Counted from the first letter of the stretch, positions 42,119 to 50,904 are shown. The stretch: DNA of 64,000 nucleotides from DYFC01 sp041658585 (GCA_041658585.1 JBAZZX010000003.1:1-64000), one strand, 5' to 3'. Numbers and translations: made by a program. Notes: a model not told the origin generated them from the sequence alone.

Positions 42119-42856
42119 ATGTTTCTGAAACCGATCTTGCTATGTGTTTTATATTTGGCTTTCTTCGCATCCTATGCTCTGGCCGATCCCTTTAAAATGC
42201 CTGAGAAGTTTGTTTATGATCTGACATGGACCGGTATCTCGGCAGGCACGGCAACCCTTGAGTTTGTCAATGACGGCGAAAGGATGAAAATCGTTTCCAC
42301 GGCGAGATCTGCAGATTGGGTTTCCGTTTTTTATACCGTAGAGGACAGGGTGGAAAGTATCCAGACAAAGAATAATCCTCTCCACTCCCGGGCGCAACCG
42401 GTAAATTACAGAATGAAAATACGTGAAGGCAGACACAGGAAGGACAAAGAAGTTATTTTCGCCTCCGATAAAAACAAGGCAATCTATATTGACCATCTGA
42501 ACAACGAAAAAAAAGAGTTCGATTTACCTTTACCTGTTTTTGACCCTTTATCAGGTTTTTATCAAGTCAGGACACTAAAGCTTGCCGTCGGAGAAACGGT
42601 TTATGTGACGGTCTTTGACAGCAAGAAGGTCTGGAATGTTGAAGTGCAGGTGTTGAGAAAAGAAAAGGTGACGTTGCCTGCGGGCACATTCGACACCATT
42701 GTTATTAAGCCGTTGATGAAATCGGAAGGCATCTTCTCCCGCAAGGGCGATATTTTCATATGGCTTACAGACGACCTCAAACATATCCCCGTCAAAATGC
42801 AGACAAAAGCGGCGGTCGGCTCGATTATCGCGACTCTTGTTCTGGGAAACTATTAA
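42119..42856 (+). CDS. DUF3108-domain exported protein
   Basis: From ATG 42119 (after AGAGG) the protein is 245 residues. It has a signal peptide (LKPILLCVLYLAFFASYALADPF) and then the DUF3108 pattern: EKFVYDLTWTGISAGTATLEF, STARSADWVSVFYTVEDRVES, PLPVFDPLSGFYQVR, AGTFDTIVIKP and WLTDDLKHIPVKMQTKAAVGSI. These proteins are predicted periplasmic beta-rich proteins of the envelope; their exact role is not known. The gene ends about 60 bases before tRNA-Val. Confidence 0.88.
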   Translation: MFLKPILLCVLYLAFFASYALADPFKMPEKFVYDLTWTGISAGTATLEFVNDGERMKIVSTARSADWVSVFYTVEDRVESIQTKNNPLHSRAQPVNYRMKIREGRHRKDKEVIFASDKNKAIYIDHLNNEKKEFDLPLPVFDPLSGFYQVRTLKLAVGETVYVTVFDSKKVWNVEVQVLRKEKVTLPAGTFDTIVIKPLMKSEGIFSRKGDIFIWLTDDLKHIPVKMQTKAAVGSIIATLVLGNY

Positions 42857-42917
42857 TCCAAAAACTGTGGATTTCAGTTAATATAATAACTACCGGTTTT
42901 CACATCTTTGTCTCGGC

Positions 42918-42992
42918 GGGCGATTAGCTCAGTGGTAGAGCGCTTCCTTCACACGGAAGAGGTCGCTGGTTCGATACCAGCATCGCCTACCA
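42918..42992 (+). tRNA. tRNA-Val(CAC)
   Basis: This 75-base tRNA has GGGCGAT paired with ATCGCCT (one G-U), an encoded CCA, and GTTCGATAC in the T loop. The anticodon loop TTCACAC between CTTCC and GGAAG gives CAC, reading GUG. A degenerate copy of its 3' half occurs at 44825-44873. Confidence 0.97.
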
Positions 42993-43040
42993 ATAAAATT
43001 AAAGACTTACCAGTCTTTACCATCAGCGTTATCCGGAATA

Positions 43041-43140
43041 TTACCCGCTTTTTATATGAGGATTCCCTTTTCTGCCTTCCATCTATGCCGGTGTAACGTA
43101 TCCACCAGACATTAGAACGCTTATAAATCCCCGTGGCCAT
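43041..43140 (-). pseudogene. 5' fragment of a tyrosine integrase gene
   Basis: From ATG 43140 the frame reads MATGIYKRSNVWWIRYTGID followed by GRQKRESSYKK, the arm-binding N terminus typical of phage/island integrases. Homology ends near 43041, after which the frame reads antisense through the tRNA. The core and catalytic domains are missing. Confidence 0.75.
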
Positions 43141-43333
43141 TCCTTTTTTTACCTACCTTTCCTTTTTCTTTTTCATCATCTTTGAAGCAAAAAACCTCAT
43201 CTGTAATGAAACGCATCAATACAACTGGTTTTCCGTTCTTTGTCACTATCACCTCCTCTCTGGTATCCTCTATCCCTGCAACAATTTTAGTAGCCGTATT
43301 CTTTAGCTCAGACACAGTTATAAATTTCATCAT
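43121..43333 (-). CDS. Phd/YefM-type antitoxin
   Basis: From ATG 43333 the 70-residue protein reads MMKFITVSELKNTATKIVAG...EEVIVTKNGKPVVLMRFITDE, the standard Phd/YefM N-terminal DNA-binding fold, followed by a lysine-rich tail. The longer frame to 43384 adds an unlikely tyrosine-rich start. Its ATG overlaps the stop of the small gene upstream. No toxin follows; instead the next start codon is that of the integrase fragment, so the original toxin may be lost. Confidence 0.8.
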   Translation of the reverse strand: MMKFITVSELKNTATKIVAGIEDTREEVIVTKNGKPVVLMRFITDEVFCFKDDEKEKGKVGKKRNGHGDL

Positions 43334-43506
43334 GCTTGCCCTTTCTGCATATCTACCCCTAAAGAGATAGTAGTTGTAATACATTCATGAATGACATCTT
43401 CAAGGGAACATTGTTTTTCGAGTGATGTCGTCTTACTGTTGATTAGTTTCTGGATGTTCTGTAGAAACTCCAATTCCTGATCTTTTAAAGTAATAGTTAT
43501 TTGCAT
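43330..43506 (-). CDS. 58-residue protein upstream of the Phd-like antitoxin
   Basis: From ATG 43506 (after GGAGAAACG) the frame reads MQITITLKDQELEFLQNIQK...SLEDVIHECITTTISLGVDM and ends at TGA overlapping the antitoxin start. A short beta strand followed by two helices suggests a ribbon-helix-helix DNA-binding protein. The good ribosome site and tight overlap support it being real and co-translated. No family is recognised with certainty. Confidence 0.55.
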   Translation of the reverse strand: MQITITLKDQELEFLQNIQKLINSKTTSLEKQCSLEDVIHECITTTISLGVDMQKGQA

Positions 43507-43593
43507 CGTTTCTCCTATATATCGCTGATAGCCATAATAACAGCTAAAATAATAACTATTGTCAAGCGTGCGAGAAGAAAAAAGGGTAGTGGG

Positions 43594-43998
43594 TCAGTTT
43601 GGAAATAAGAGGTTAGCATGGAATTGGGATATATCTTCACTTTTCCAAATACAATTCAAAATTGCTCTGATTGTTGCCTCGGATAAGCAGTTTTTTACTG
43701 TACAAGTTTTATCAGCAAAATGAGCCTTTAATAATTCTTCTTTACTGAATTCAAAAATTTCATCGAGTTGCACCCAAGTATCACAGGGGAACCCGTCTTT
43801 ATTGGCTTTAATATGGTAAATACTCTTCTTACTATGACATCCCTCGGTCGTTATGAAATTTTTGCAATGCGATGTGGTTTTACAAATTAAGTAGGGCTGA
43901 TCATCTTTGGGATTATTGAGAATTATTAGAAGCTTTTCTCCGATTTCCCCATCAGTGAATCTAAACCTGTCGTGAAACAGAATTGTGCCACGGGTCAT
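43594..43998 (-). CDS. Putative toxin partner of Panacea protein (PemK/MazF-like)
   Basis: The 134-residue protein begins MTRGTILFHDRFRFTDGEIGEKLLIILNNPKDDQPYLICKTTS, which resembles the first strands of the PemK/MazF SH3-like barrel (G-x-I-x-x-x-x-F-x-D-G-x-x-G-K). Its C-terminal half is helical with cysteines. It overlaps the upstream Panacea gene by four bases (ATGA). In PanAT systems the gene next to panA encodes the toxin, and its fold varies widely. The fold call is tentative. Confidence 0.6.
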   Translation of the reverse strand: MTRGTILFHDRFRFTDGEIGEKLLIILNNPKDDQPYLICKTTSHCKNFITTEGCHSKKSIYHIKANKDGFPCDTWVQLDEIFEFSKEELLKAHFADKTCTVKNCLSEATIRAILNCIWKSEDISQFHANLLFPN

Positions 43999-44546
43999 TT
44001 AAATGCTGCTTCTATTTGTCCTCTATCTGAAATACGTTCTTTTGCTTCTTCTTCAGTTATTGATTCAGGTGACGTGTCTAATGCGAGGAATAAATCTATG
44101 AGCGCATACATACCCTTTTCATTCTTAGTAGTATCCCAAGGTTGATTAGGTAAGTGAGAGGCTTCAACCATATCATCAGCTTTTGCGTCTCTGAAAATTA
44201 AACACAATTGTTCTAATAGCCTCATTTCACGTTTTGTGAAATATTTCCCATCAAATTTTTTCTTTGCCTTTATGCTGACAAAAGCGCCACTTGTTTTTAT
44301 GACAGCAATATAATTTTTGAGGTCAGAGGGCGGATTCTCTAATTCGTTATGAAGCTGTCGAGGGGCCGGACCACGTTCCCACGCAAAATACTCCAAACCT
44401 GTGACGGATCTGCCAGTTTCTTTAAAGTGGGTAAAATCTAAATAATAGAGAAGCTTATAAAGTTTTGTTTTTCCGCAACTTTTTGTATGATTTGCAAAAT
44501 AGACTATTGCATTGAGGAGTTTTTCGCGGTGGTGGTAGATAGGCAT
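43995..44546 (-). CDS. Panacea-domain (DUF4065/SocA-like) antitoxin
   Basis: The 183-residue protein reads AIVYFANHTKSCGKTKLYKLLYYLDFTHFKETGRSVTGLEYFAWERGPAPRQLHNEL near residues 11-70, the core of the Panacea (DUF4065) domain. A later helix carries ITKREMRLLEQL-like FTKREMRLLEQLCLIF. Panacea proteins neutralise diverse neighbouring toxins or act as adaptors for proteolysis (SocA). It is first in a two-gene operon with a small possible toxin. Confidence 0.8.
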   Translation of the reverse strand: MPIYHHREKLLNAIVYFANHTKSCGKTKLYKLLYYLDFTHFKETGRSVTGLEYFAWERGPAPRQLHNELENPPSDLKNYIAVIKTSGAFVSIKAKKKFDGKYFTKREMRLLEQLCLIFRDAKADDMVEASHLPNQPWDTTKNEKGMYALIDLFLALDTSPESITEEEAKERISDRGQIEAAFK

Positions 44547-44701
44547 CTTACCCTTAATATAGCAGAAAAATTATTTTTGTGGAAGACTAAGAATATCCTC
44601 AATATCCCACAAACGATCCGTAACCCCGGCCTCCATTGCCGGTGTTTACCCTTAATGTCTGATGAATCCTACGGAAGTTGTAAGGGAAGCCATGCCGGAA
44701 A

Positions 44702-44720
44702 TGTGCTAATTTTGTGCTAA
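44702..44720 (+). promoter_or_regulatory. Phased TGTGCTAA pair near the right island end
   Basis: TGTGCTAA occurs at 44702 and 44713, 11 bases apart, about 100 bases inside the right att remnant. This is the same arrangement as the arm-type sites of the tRNA-Leu element. The gap 44547-45055 otherwise contains no gene. Confidence 0.5.
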
Positions 44721-44824
44721 TGATTATGAAAGAACCAAGTAAAAGCAGATACTATTAATTGCAGAAGTCTTTAAAAATACAATAAAATTAGTAAAGACTG
44801 GTAAGTGTGGGGAATGTCCAAAAT

Positions 44825-44873
44825 GCCTTCACACGGAAGAGGCCGCTGGTTCGCTACCGATATCGCCTGCCAA
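44825..44873 (+). repeat. Degenerate copy of the tRNA-Val 3' half (att remnant)
   Basis: From the anticodon arm to the acceptor end, 44825-44873 matches 42945-42993 with several changes (for example GCCTGCCA for GCCTACCA). Similarity also continues past the tRNA (AATAAAAT, TTACCA, CTTTACCATC-like). It is the far attachment site of the small island. Confidence 0.8.
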
Positions 44874-45055
44874 TAAAATCAATAGGTTACCAATCCTTAC
44901 CATCTTTTATCTTTTGCTTCAGGTACATTTGCCATTACGGTTATTTTTGTCTTATCATTACTGACCGGCGCTGCTTTGAGAGAAGCGGATTGAAAATATA
45001 GCAAAAATATACCAAAATAAACCAAGACTCCCCTGATAAATGGAAATAATCATAT

Positions 45056-45197
45056 ACTAAGGAATAAGTAAGGACACCTTTAAACACCCTCCCCTTAATC
45101 CCCTCCCCTCAAGGGAGGGGCGATTCTTAAGTCCCCTCTCCCTTGAGGGGAGAGGGCAAGGGTAAGGGTGTGTGGCTTTTCTTATGAACTCCTTAGT
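45056..45197 (+). repeat. MITE-like repeat, copy A (left of the asmA-like gene)
   Basis: The 142-base palindromic element starts ACTAAGG and ends CCTTAGT. It is made of G/C-rich blocks (CCCTCCCCTTAATCCCCTCC) and an inner inverted repeat (CCCCTCAAGGGAGGGG). Its reverse complement is strongly similar to 47904-48034. Confidence 0.85.
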
Positions 45198-45237
45198 AAG
45201 TGTCATCAAATAACAGACTAATCGGTTAATACACAAA

Positions 45238-47853
45238 TTGAACAGACAGAGAAAAATATTCTTCCTGCTTTCCATAATGGCAGTCAGCCTGATCGTTTGC
45301 ATATCACTGATCGCACTAATTTCATCAAGACTCCTCGAAAAAGAAGCGGTCAAGGAAAAAATCCTCTCAGGTATATCTCAAAAATTAGGCGGAAAGGTCT
45401 CTTTTCATAAGGTGAATGTCGATATTCTTCCAAGGCCCTGTGTAGTGGTCCATCAGGCGCAACTCACTCTTGCAGAAGATACAAAAGGGAGTGTTGAGTC
45501 GATCAGGATTTATCCTGAAATATTACCCTTGTTCTCCGGCAAGATAAGGATTGCACGGATATCTGTTCAATCACCTGTCTTTTCTCTCAGCCTTACAGAA
45601 AAAAAGGGATCCCCTCCATCAGAGGATGTTCAGGGGAAGACATTGTCCATACTGAACGACATTGCATCTGCTGCACCTGATCTTATCGTTTCGATAAAGA
45701 ACGGTTCAATAAGCGTGACGAAAAATAATCAGAAGGTCCTGAGCCTTAAAAATACCGATGTCCGTGCTGCACTGATGCCTGATCAGGTGACTTTAAAGAT
45801 GAACTCTGTCTCTAACTTCTCACAAAACATTTCTTTAACGATGCATTTTCAGAAGAATTATTCTTCCATATCCAATATTACCCTAAGTGTGGAAGGCAGG
45901 GACGTCAATGTGCAGTCAGCGAGGGAAACAGCCTTCCTTCTTGCCGGAGACGACCTGGTAATTCAGGATATCTTCAGCTATATAAAAGGCGGATCAATTT
46001 CGTACCTCTCTTTTCAGAGCAGCGGTGAATCTGTTACTGCCCTTGGGAAAACAGATAATATATCGATTAAAGGGCGTCTTCAGAACGGGGAGCTTTTTGT
46101 TCCTGATAACCAACTGACATTCAGAGCAGTCAAAGGAGAATTCGTTGTAAGAAAGGGCATTCTTGAAGGAAGTAATATAGAATCAACACTTGGTAATGCA
46201 GTTCTTCAGAAAGGAGAGCTGAAAGTCGGGCTGAAAGGGTCAGACGCCCCTTTTCATCTCGATATTTATACGAAAATCAGCCTTGCGGAATCGATGCAGC
46301 TCCTCAACCGTTTTATCAAAGAGAAACCTTTTCCCCTCAACGCAGTGAAGGAGAACGAGGGGCATGTTGAAGGCAATCTGATACTGGGGGAAAGCATCGA
46401 TGTCTTTAGCCGGTGGGGTGCAAAGGGCAATCTCCTGTTTAAGGGAACAATAAATATTATCAACGGGCCTGCAGTATCTCTCGAACTAACGGATAATCCG
46501 GGTGAATTCAGGATCAGGGACCTTGTTATCAGTGATGAGAAATCTCACGCGTCAATTTCGGTCAATCTCAAGGAGAAAGTTATGGGCCTCACTTTCAATG
46601 GGAACCTTTTCAGATCTACCCTTGATAAACTTTTCACTCTTCCTTATCTGCAGGGAGGCTTTATTCAGGGAAATTTCAGGACCGAAATCGACACAGGAAA
46701 GCCGTCTCTTTTCACTGCTGATGGAAATCTCTCTGCAGACAGGATCCTCATTCCATGGAAGAAAAACCTTCCGATCGTAATTGAAACCCTGCGTCTCAAC
46801 GGGAAGAAAAACCGTCTGCAAATCGATTCAGCCATCCTGCGTATTGCTGATACCTCATTTTCCGTAAGAGGCTCCCTGCATCCATCGCCACAAAGCATAG
46901 TGACCGATCTGGAGATAAAAACTGAAAAGGTGAAATGGGAGTCGCTGAGGGATTTATTTAAAGTGGAAGGGAAAGGGGAAACCGGCGGCAAGCAGGGACG
47001 TGATACATTGCCGTTCACCGGAAGGCTCAGGATAAAAGCAGATTCCTTCATTTACAGCGGGATCCCGGTGAGCCCTCTCGATGCGGATATCTCTCTTTCA
47101 CCCGGCAGAATATTTACTACCGTGACCCGTGCATCTGTCTGCGGCATTTCAGCGCCGGGTACCGCAGAGATTTCTTCCGGTCTCATTACAATGGATTTCA
47201 GTCCTCAATCAACAGGCCGGGAATTAAAGCCGGCAGTTTCGTGCATCACCGGACAAAAGAGTATTATTACCGGCTCCTTTGACTTTCGGGGCTCATTGAA
47301 AGCAAAGGAGAAAATCGAGAGACTCCTGCAATCACTGAACGGGAAAATAGATTTTGCCGCTAAGAATGGCAGGGTTTATAAGTCGGCAACACTTGCAAAG
47401 GTTTTTTCCATTGTCAATGTCACGGGAATTTTTCAGGGAAGCATACCCGACCTTTTCAGAGAGGGTTTTGCGTACAATTCTTTCAACATCACAGGGGACG
47501 TGAAAAACGGCAAGGTACTACTGAAGGAAATATTGATGGATGCCCCTTCCATGAAAATTGCCGGGACAGGACAGATAGACCTATTGAAAGAACAGGTTGA
47601 TATACAGCTCCTTGTTGCTCCTCTGAAATCCGTTGATTCCGTGCTCGGCAAAATACCGGTTATAAAACACATCATCGGTCCATCGCTTGTTTCTTTCCCC
47701 ATCCGGGTTCATGGTGATTTGATTGACCCTGAGGTGAACACCCTTTCTGTCCCGAGAGTAGGGACCGGGTTAATAGACATCATGGAGAGGACACTGACTC
47801 TGCCGGTGAGAATATTTAAGCCGTCCGTGCCCGAAGGAGGAAAGTCTTTTTAA
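45238..47853 (+). CDS. AsmA-family envelope protein
   Basis: The 871-residue protein has one N-terminal membrane helix (about 5-30, IFFLLSIMAVSLIVCISLIALIS) followed by ISQKLGGKVSFHKVNVDILPRPCVVVHQAQL, the AsmA N-terminal motif. A long repetitive beta-rich region ends in an AsmA-C-like domain (GKIDFAAKNGRVYKSATLAKVFSIVNVTG...IAGTGQIDLLKEQVDIQLLVAPL). AsmA-like proteins bridge the periplasm and move lipids to the outer membrane. The best start in frame is TTG 45238; no good ribosome site is visible, so the start is uncertain. Bracketed by inverted MITE copies. Confidence 0.88.
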   Translation: MNRQRKIFFLLSIMAVSLIVCISLIALISSRLLEKEAVKEKILSGISQKLGGKVSFHKVNVDILPRPCVVVHQAQLTLAEDTKGSVESIRIYPEILPLFSGKIRIARISVQSPVFSLSLTEKKGSPPSEDVQGKTLSILNDIASAAPDLIVSIKNGSISVTKNNQKVLSLKNTDVRAALMPDQVTLKMNSVSNFSQNISLTMHFQKNYSSISNITLSVEGRDVNVQSARETAFLLAGDDLVIQDIFSYIKGGSISYLSFQSSGESVTALGKTDNISIKGRLQNGELFVPDNQLTFRAVKGEFVVRKGILEGSNIESTLGNAVLQKGELKVGLKGSDAPFHLDIYTKISLAESMQLLNRFIKEKPFPLNAVKENEGHVEGNLILGESIDVFSRWGAKGNLLFKGTINIINGPAVSLELTDNPGEFRIRDLVISDEKSHASISVNLKEKVMGLTFNGNLFRSTLDKLFTLPYLQGGFIQGNFRTEIDTGKPSLFTADGNLSADRILIPWKKNLPIVIETLRLNGKKNRLQIDSAILRIADTSFSVRGSLHPSPQSIVTDLEIKTEKVKWESLRDLFKVEGKGETGGKQGRDTLPFTGRLRIKADSFIYSGIPVSPLDADISLSPGRIFTTVTRASVCGISAPGTAEISSGLITMDFSPQSTGRELKPAVSCITGQKSIITGSFDFRGSLKAKEKIERLLQSLNGKIDFAAKNGRVYKSATLAKVFSIVNVTGIFQGSIPDLFREGFAYNSFNITGDVKNGKVLLKEILMDAPSMKIAGTGQIDLLKEQVDIQLLVAPLKSVDSVLGKIPVIKHIIGPSLVSFPIRVHGDLIDPEVNTLSVPRVGTGLIDIMERTLTLPVRIFKPSVPEGGKSF

Positions 47854-47903
47854 AAATGCACGACAAAAACTTCTCATCTTCTGAAACCTGATATAATTGT
47901 ATT

Positions 47904-48034
47904 ACTAAGGAGTTCATTAGAAAAGCCTTACACCCTCACCCTTGCCCTCTCCACTCAAGGGAGAGGGGACTTAAGGAGGGGAGGGGATAAAGGGGAGGGT
48001 GTTTAAATGTGGCTTTACTTATGATCGTATTAGT
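47904..48034 (-). repeat. MITE-like repeat, copy B (right of the asmA-like gene)
   Basis: The 131-base element is inverted relative to the copy at 45056-45197. It starts ACTAAGGAGTTCATTAG and ends ATTAGT. Blocks such as CTTGCCCTCTCC and GGGGAGGGTGTTTAAA match the other copy. Confidence 0.85.
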
Positions 48035-48063
48035 AAGTACAAAAGGTAAAGGAGGACAATTCT

Positions 48064-48537
48064 ATGGAATCTAAAAAGATAGAAATGGACCAGAGGAAGA
48101 ATATCGTCCTCGTTGCCCACGACAATAAGAAATCCGATCTTCTGCAATGGGCAAAATTTAATAAAGATCTTCTTGCCCGGCACAGGCTGTATGCCACGGG
48201 AACGACTGGTACTCTTTTGGAGAAGGAACTCGGGCTTGAAATCTCCAAACTTCAAAGCGGCCCATTGGGTGGCGACCAGCAGATTGGCGCAAAGATAGCA
48301 GAAGGGATCATTGATTTCCTGATCTTTTTTTGGGACCCTCTCGAACCGCAGCCTCACGATCCGGACGTGAAGGCCCTTTTGAGGATAGCCGTAGTCTGGA
48401 ACATTCCCGTAGCGTGCAACCGGTCGTCGGCGGACTTCATGATTTCATCATCATTAATGTCCGAAGAGTACGAGCGCCTTGTGCCGGATTATGAAGCTTA
48501 TAGGCAAAGGCGGAAAGGAAAAGAGCAAGAAAAATAG
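48064..48537 (+). CDS. mgsA: Methylglyoxal synthase
   Basis: The 157-residue protein reads VLVAHDNKKSDLLQW, LLARHRLYATGTTG, LQSGPLGGDQQIGAKIAEG, LIFFWDPLEPQPHDPDVKALLRIAVVWNIPVACNRSSADFMISS. These are the phosphate-binding TGTTG motif, the GGDQQ catalytic-Asp motif and the DPL..HDPDVKAL signature of MgsA. It converts dihydroxyacetone phosphate to methylglyoxal. A strong AAAGGAGGACAATTCT site precedes ATG 48064. Nothing is seen in 48538-48726. Confidence 0.95.
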   Translation: MESKKIEMDQRKNIVLVAHDNKKSDLLQWAKFNKDLLARHRLYATGTTGTLLEKELGLEISKLQSGPLGGDQQIGAKIAEGIIDFLIFFWDPLEPQPHDPDVKALLRIAVVWNIPVACNRSSADFMISSSLMSEEYERLVPDYEAYRQRRKGKEQEK

Positions 48538-48726
48538 AGTCGCATGAGAGGTCGGAATTACTGAAGTACTTCCCTGAAATCCGCACGGGATGTATCGAGT
48601 TGAGGGCTGTTAAGTTCACTCGAAAATGAAGACACACCGCTGCTATGCCGCCGCCAATAATTTGCCAAGTGCGCCGTAACGTACTATAATTGTTTTAAAG
48701 CATATACCACCTAAAAAAGTAGAAAC

Positions 48727-50904
48727 ATGAAACAGGCCAAAGACATTAAGAACCTTAAAAAACCTGAGAAGAAGGTCCAATCTCAAACCAGGAGACTGCA
48801 AGAGTTATCTTTTCAGGATACCGAAAGTCTTATCCGGGAGCTTGAAGCGCACCGGGATGAACTTGAAAAACATAATGAAGAGCTTCAGAGGCTTCAGAAA
48901 GAACTTGAAGACTCCCGGAACAAATATTCCGACCTGTATGACTTTGCGCCGATAGGCTACTTCACGTTTGACGGTAACGGACTGATACTGGACGTAAATC
49001 TGACCGGAGCAGGTTTGCTGGGTATCAAAAAACAATTTCTCATAAACAAGTCTTTTGAGATATTTATAGAAGTAAGCGACAAATACATATTTCGTGCCCA
49101 CCGGCTGGATGTACTTCTGAAGCAAGCGCGGCAAATCTGTGAAATACGCCTTAAGTGTAAGGACGGAAAAATATTCTATGCCCAGCTTCAAAGCCTGCCG
49201 GTAAAGGACCCGGAAGGCAATCTCAGTTGCCTGCGAACGGCCCTGAGTGACATAACCAAATTAATGGATACGGAAGATTCGCTGTTTATTGCCCTTTACG
49301 AGACTCAGAAAAGAGGGGAGGAGATTTCAGCGCTTCTTGAAAGTACCCGCTCGGTTTTGAAATACCATGATTTCGAGAAAACTGCGGAGTCAATATTCCA
49401 TTCCTGCAAAAATTTAATCAAAGCCGGCTGTGGATACGTTGCACTGTTGAAAAATAGCGGAACGGAAAATGACGTTCTCTTTTTGGATACCGGCGGCTAT
49501 CGTTGCGCTGTTGAACCTTCTCTTGACATGCCCATCCGGGGACTTCCGGGAATAGTCGCCGGTTCCTTGAAAACAACTTATCATAACGATTTCCCGAATA
49601 GTCAATGGCTGGAAAATCTCCCTAAAGGACATATCAGGGTTTCAAATATACTTTTTGCTCCCATGATTATTGATAACAAAGTTATCGGCTTGCTCGGGCT
49701 TGCCAATAAACCGGGCGGCTTCACCGATGACGACGCCCGGATGGCTTCCGCTTTTAGTGAAATTGCAGCTATTGCCCTTATCAACAAACGGGCCGAAGAG
49801 TCGGTCAGACGAAGCGAAGAATATTTCCGGCTGGTTACGGAGAACTCCCTGGATATCATCACGATCCTCGAAGAAGATGGAACTATACGGTATGAAAGCC
49901 CTTCCGTTGAACGTGCGCTTGGATTTCAAAGGGAAGAATTAACCGGCGCGAATGTCTTTGAGTTTGTACACCCTGACGACAGGGAAGGCACCATGAACAT
50001 ATTTTCTCAGGCAATCGAAAATCCCGGGATATCTTTATCCCTGGAAGTGCGGTTTAAGCATAAAGACGGCTCCTGGCGCACCCTTGAAGTCATAGGGAAA
50101 AACCTGCTTGATAATCCTGCCGTAGCAGGCATTGTAGTCAACTCCCGTGATATCACCAAACGTAAACAGGCGCAAGAAGACTTAATGCAGCTTGCGGAAG
50201 AATTGAAGCGTTCCAATACGGACCTGCAGCAATTTGCTTATGCGGCATCACATGATCTTCAGGAACCGTTGCGGGTAGTGGCAGGTTTTGTGAAATTATT
50301 AGGGAAACGCTACAAAAACAAACTCGATACAAAAGCGGAGGAATTTATCGACCATGCCGTTGGCGGCGTTAAGAGAATGGAAATACTGATTAAAGACCTG
50401 CTTGCATATTCTCAGATCGGGACAAAAGGCAAGGCATTTAAACCGACCGATTGTTTATCCGCTTTAGGTAATGCGCTTGCCAACCTTCAGGCCGCTATTG
50501 AAGAAAATGAAGCAGAAGTGACATATGATCGATTGCCTACGGTAATGGCGGATGCAACCCAGCTCGGCAGTCTGTTTCAAAACCTGATCTCCAACGCTAT
50601 TAAATTCCGGGGCAATAAAAAGCCGAAAGTCCACGTATCCGCCGGCCTCAGGGAAAACGAGTGGGTTTTTTCAGTGCAGGATAACGGAATAGGCATTGAT
50701 CCGAAAGACGCCGAACGTATATTCATCATCTTTCAGCGCCTACACGGCAGAGAGGAGTATTCCGGAACAGGCATCGGTCTGGCAGTCTGCAAGCGTATTG
50801 TTGAACGTCACGGAGGACGCATTTGGGTTGAATCACAACCCGGCAGGGGATCGACGTTTTATTTTACCCTTTTAAATACGGCAGGTTTGAATCAAGACCC
50901 TTAA
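48727..50904 (+). CDS. PAS-GAF-PAS sensor histidine kinase
   Basis: The 725-residue protein has a coiled-coil N terminus (about 1-60), PAS1 (about 72-185), a GAF domain (about 205-355), PAS2 (about 370-480) and a HisKA domain with AYAASHDLQEPLRVV (phospho-His). The HATPase shows LISNAIKFRG (N box), QDNGIGID (G1), IFQRLHG (F) and GTGIGLAVCKRIVERHGG (G2). There is no membrane segment, so it senses a cytosolic signal, perhaps through a ligand in GAF or PAS. No response regulator is next to it. Confidence 0.93.
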   Translation: MKQAKDIKNLKKPEKKVQSQTRRLQELSFQDTESLIRELEAHRDELEKHNEELQRLQKELEDSRNKYSDLYDFAPIGYFTFDGNGLILDVNLTGAGLLGIKKQFLINKSFEIFIEVSDKYIFRAHRLDVLLKQARQICEIRLKCKDGKIFYAQLQSLPVKDPEGNLSCLRTALSDITKLMDTEDSLFIALYETQKRGEEISALLESTRSVLKYHDFEKTAESIFHSCKNLIKAGCGYVALLKNSGTENDVLFLDTGGYRCAVEPSLDMPIRGLPGIVAGSLKTTYHNDFPNSQWLENLPKGHIRVSNILFAPMIIDNKVIGLLGLANKPGGFTDDDARMASAFSEIAAIALINKRAEESVRRSEEYFRLVTENSLDIITILEEDGTIRYESPSVERALGFQREELTGANVFEFVHPDDREGTMNIFSQAIENPGISLSLEVRFKHKDGSWRTLEVIGKNLLDNPAVAGIVVNSRDITKRKQAQEDLMQLAEELKRSNTDLQQFAYAASHDLQEPLRVVAGFVKLLGKRYKNKLDTKAEEFIDHAVGGVKRMEILIKDLLAYSQIGTKGKAFKPTDCLSALGNALANLQAAIEENEAEVTYDRLPTVMADATQLGSLFQNLISNAIKFRGNKKPKVHVSAGLRENEWVFSVQDNGIGIDPKDAERIFIIFQRLHGREEYSGTGIGLAVCKRIVERHGGRIWVESQPGRGSTFYFTLLNTAGLNQDP

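Larger units (their letters stand above)
42950..44873 (+). mobile_element. Small decayed island in tRNA-Val with two antitoxin/toxin loci
   Basis: The island lies between the 3' half of tRNA-Val and a degenerate second copy at 44825-44873. It holds a truncated integrase, a Phd-like antitoxin with a small upstream gene, and a Panacea toxin-antitoxin pair, all on the minus strand. CTTACCAGTCTTTAC (43006-43020) recurs inverted at 44791-44805, and two phased TGTGCTAA sites lie at 44702 and 44713. It can no longer move by itself. Confidence 0.75.

Noticed and set aside
44807..45001. 64-codon plus-strand frame at the right end of the tRNA-Val island
   Set aside because: It runs through the degenerate tRNA-Val copy; coding is not credible.
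45056..48034. Composite transposon carrying the AsmA-like gene
   Set aside because: The flanking repeats lack a transposase and the gene looks like core envelope machinery; chance insertion of two MITE copies is simpler, though inversion remains worth testing.
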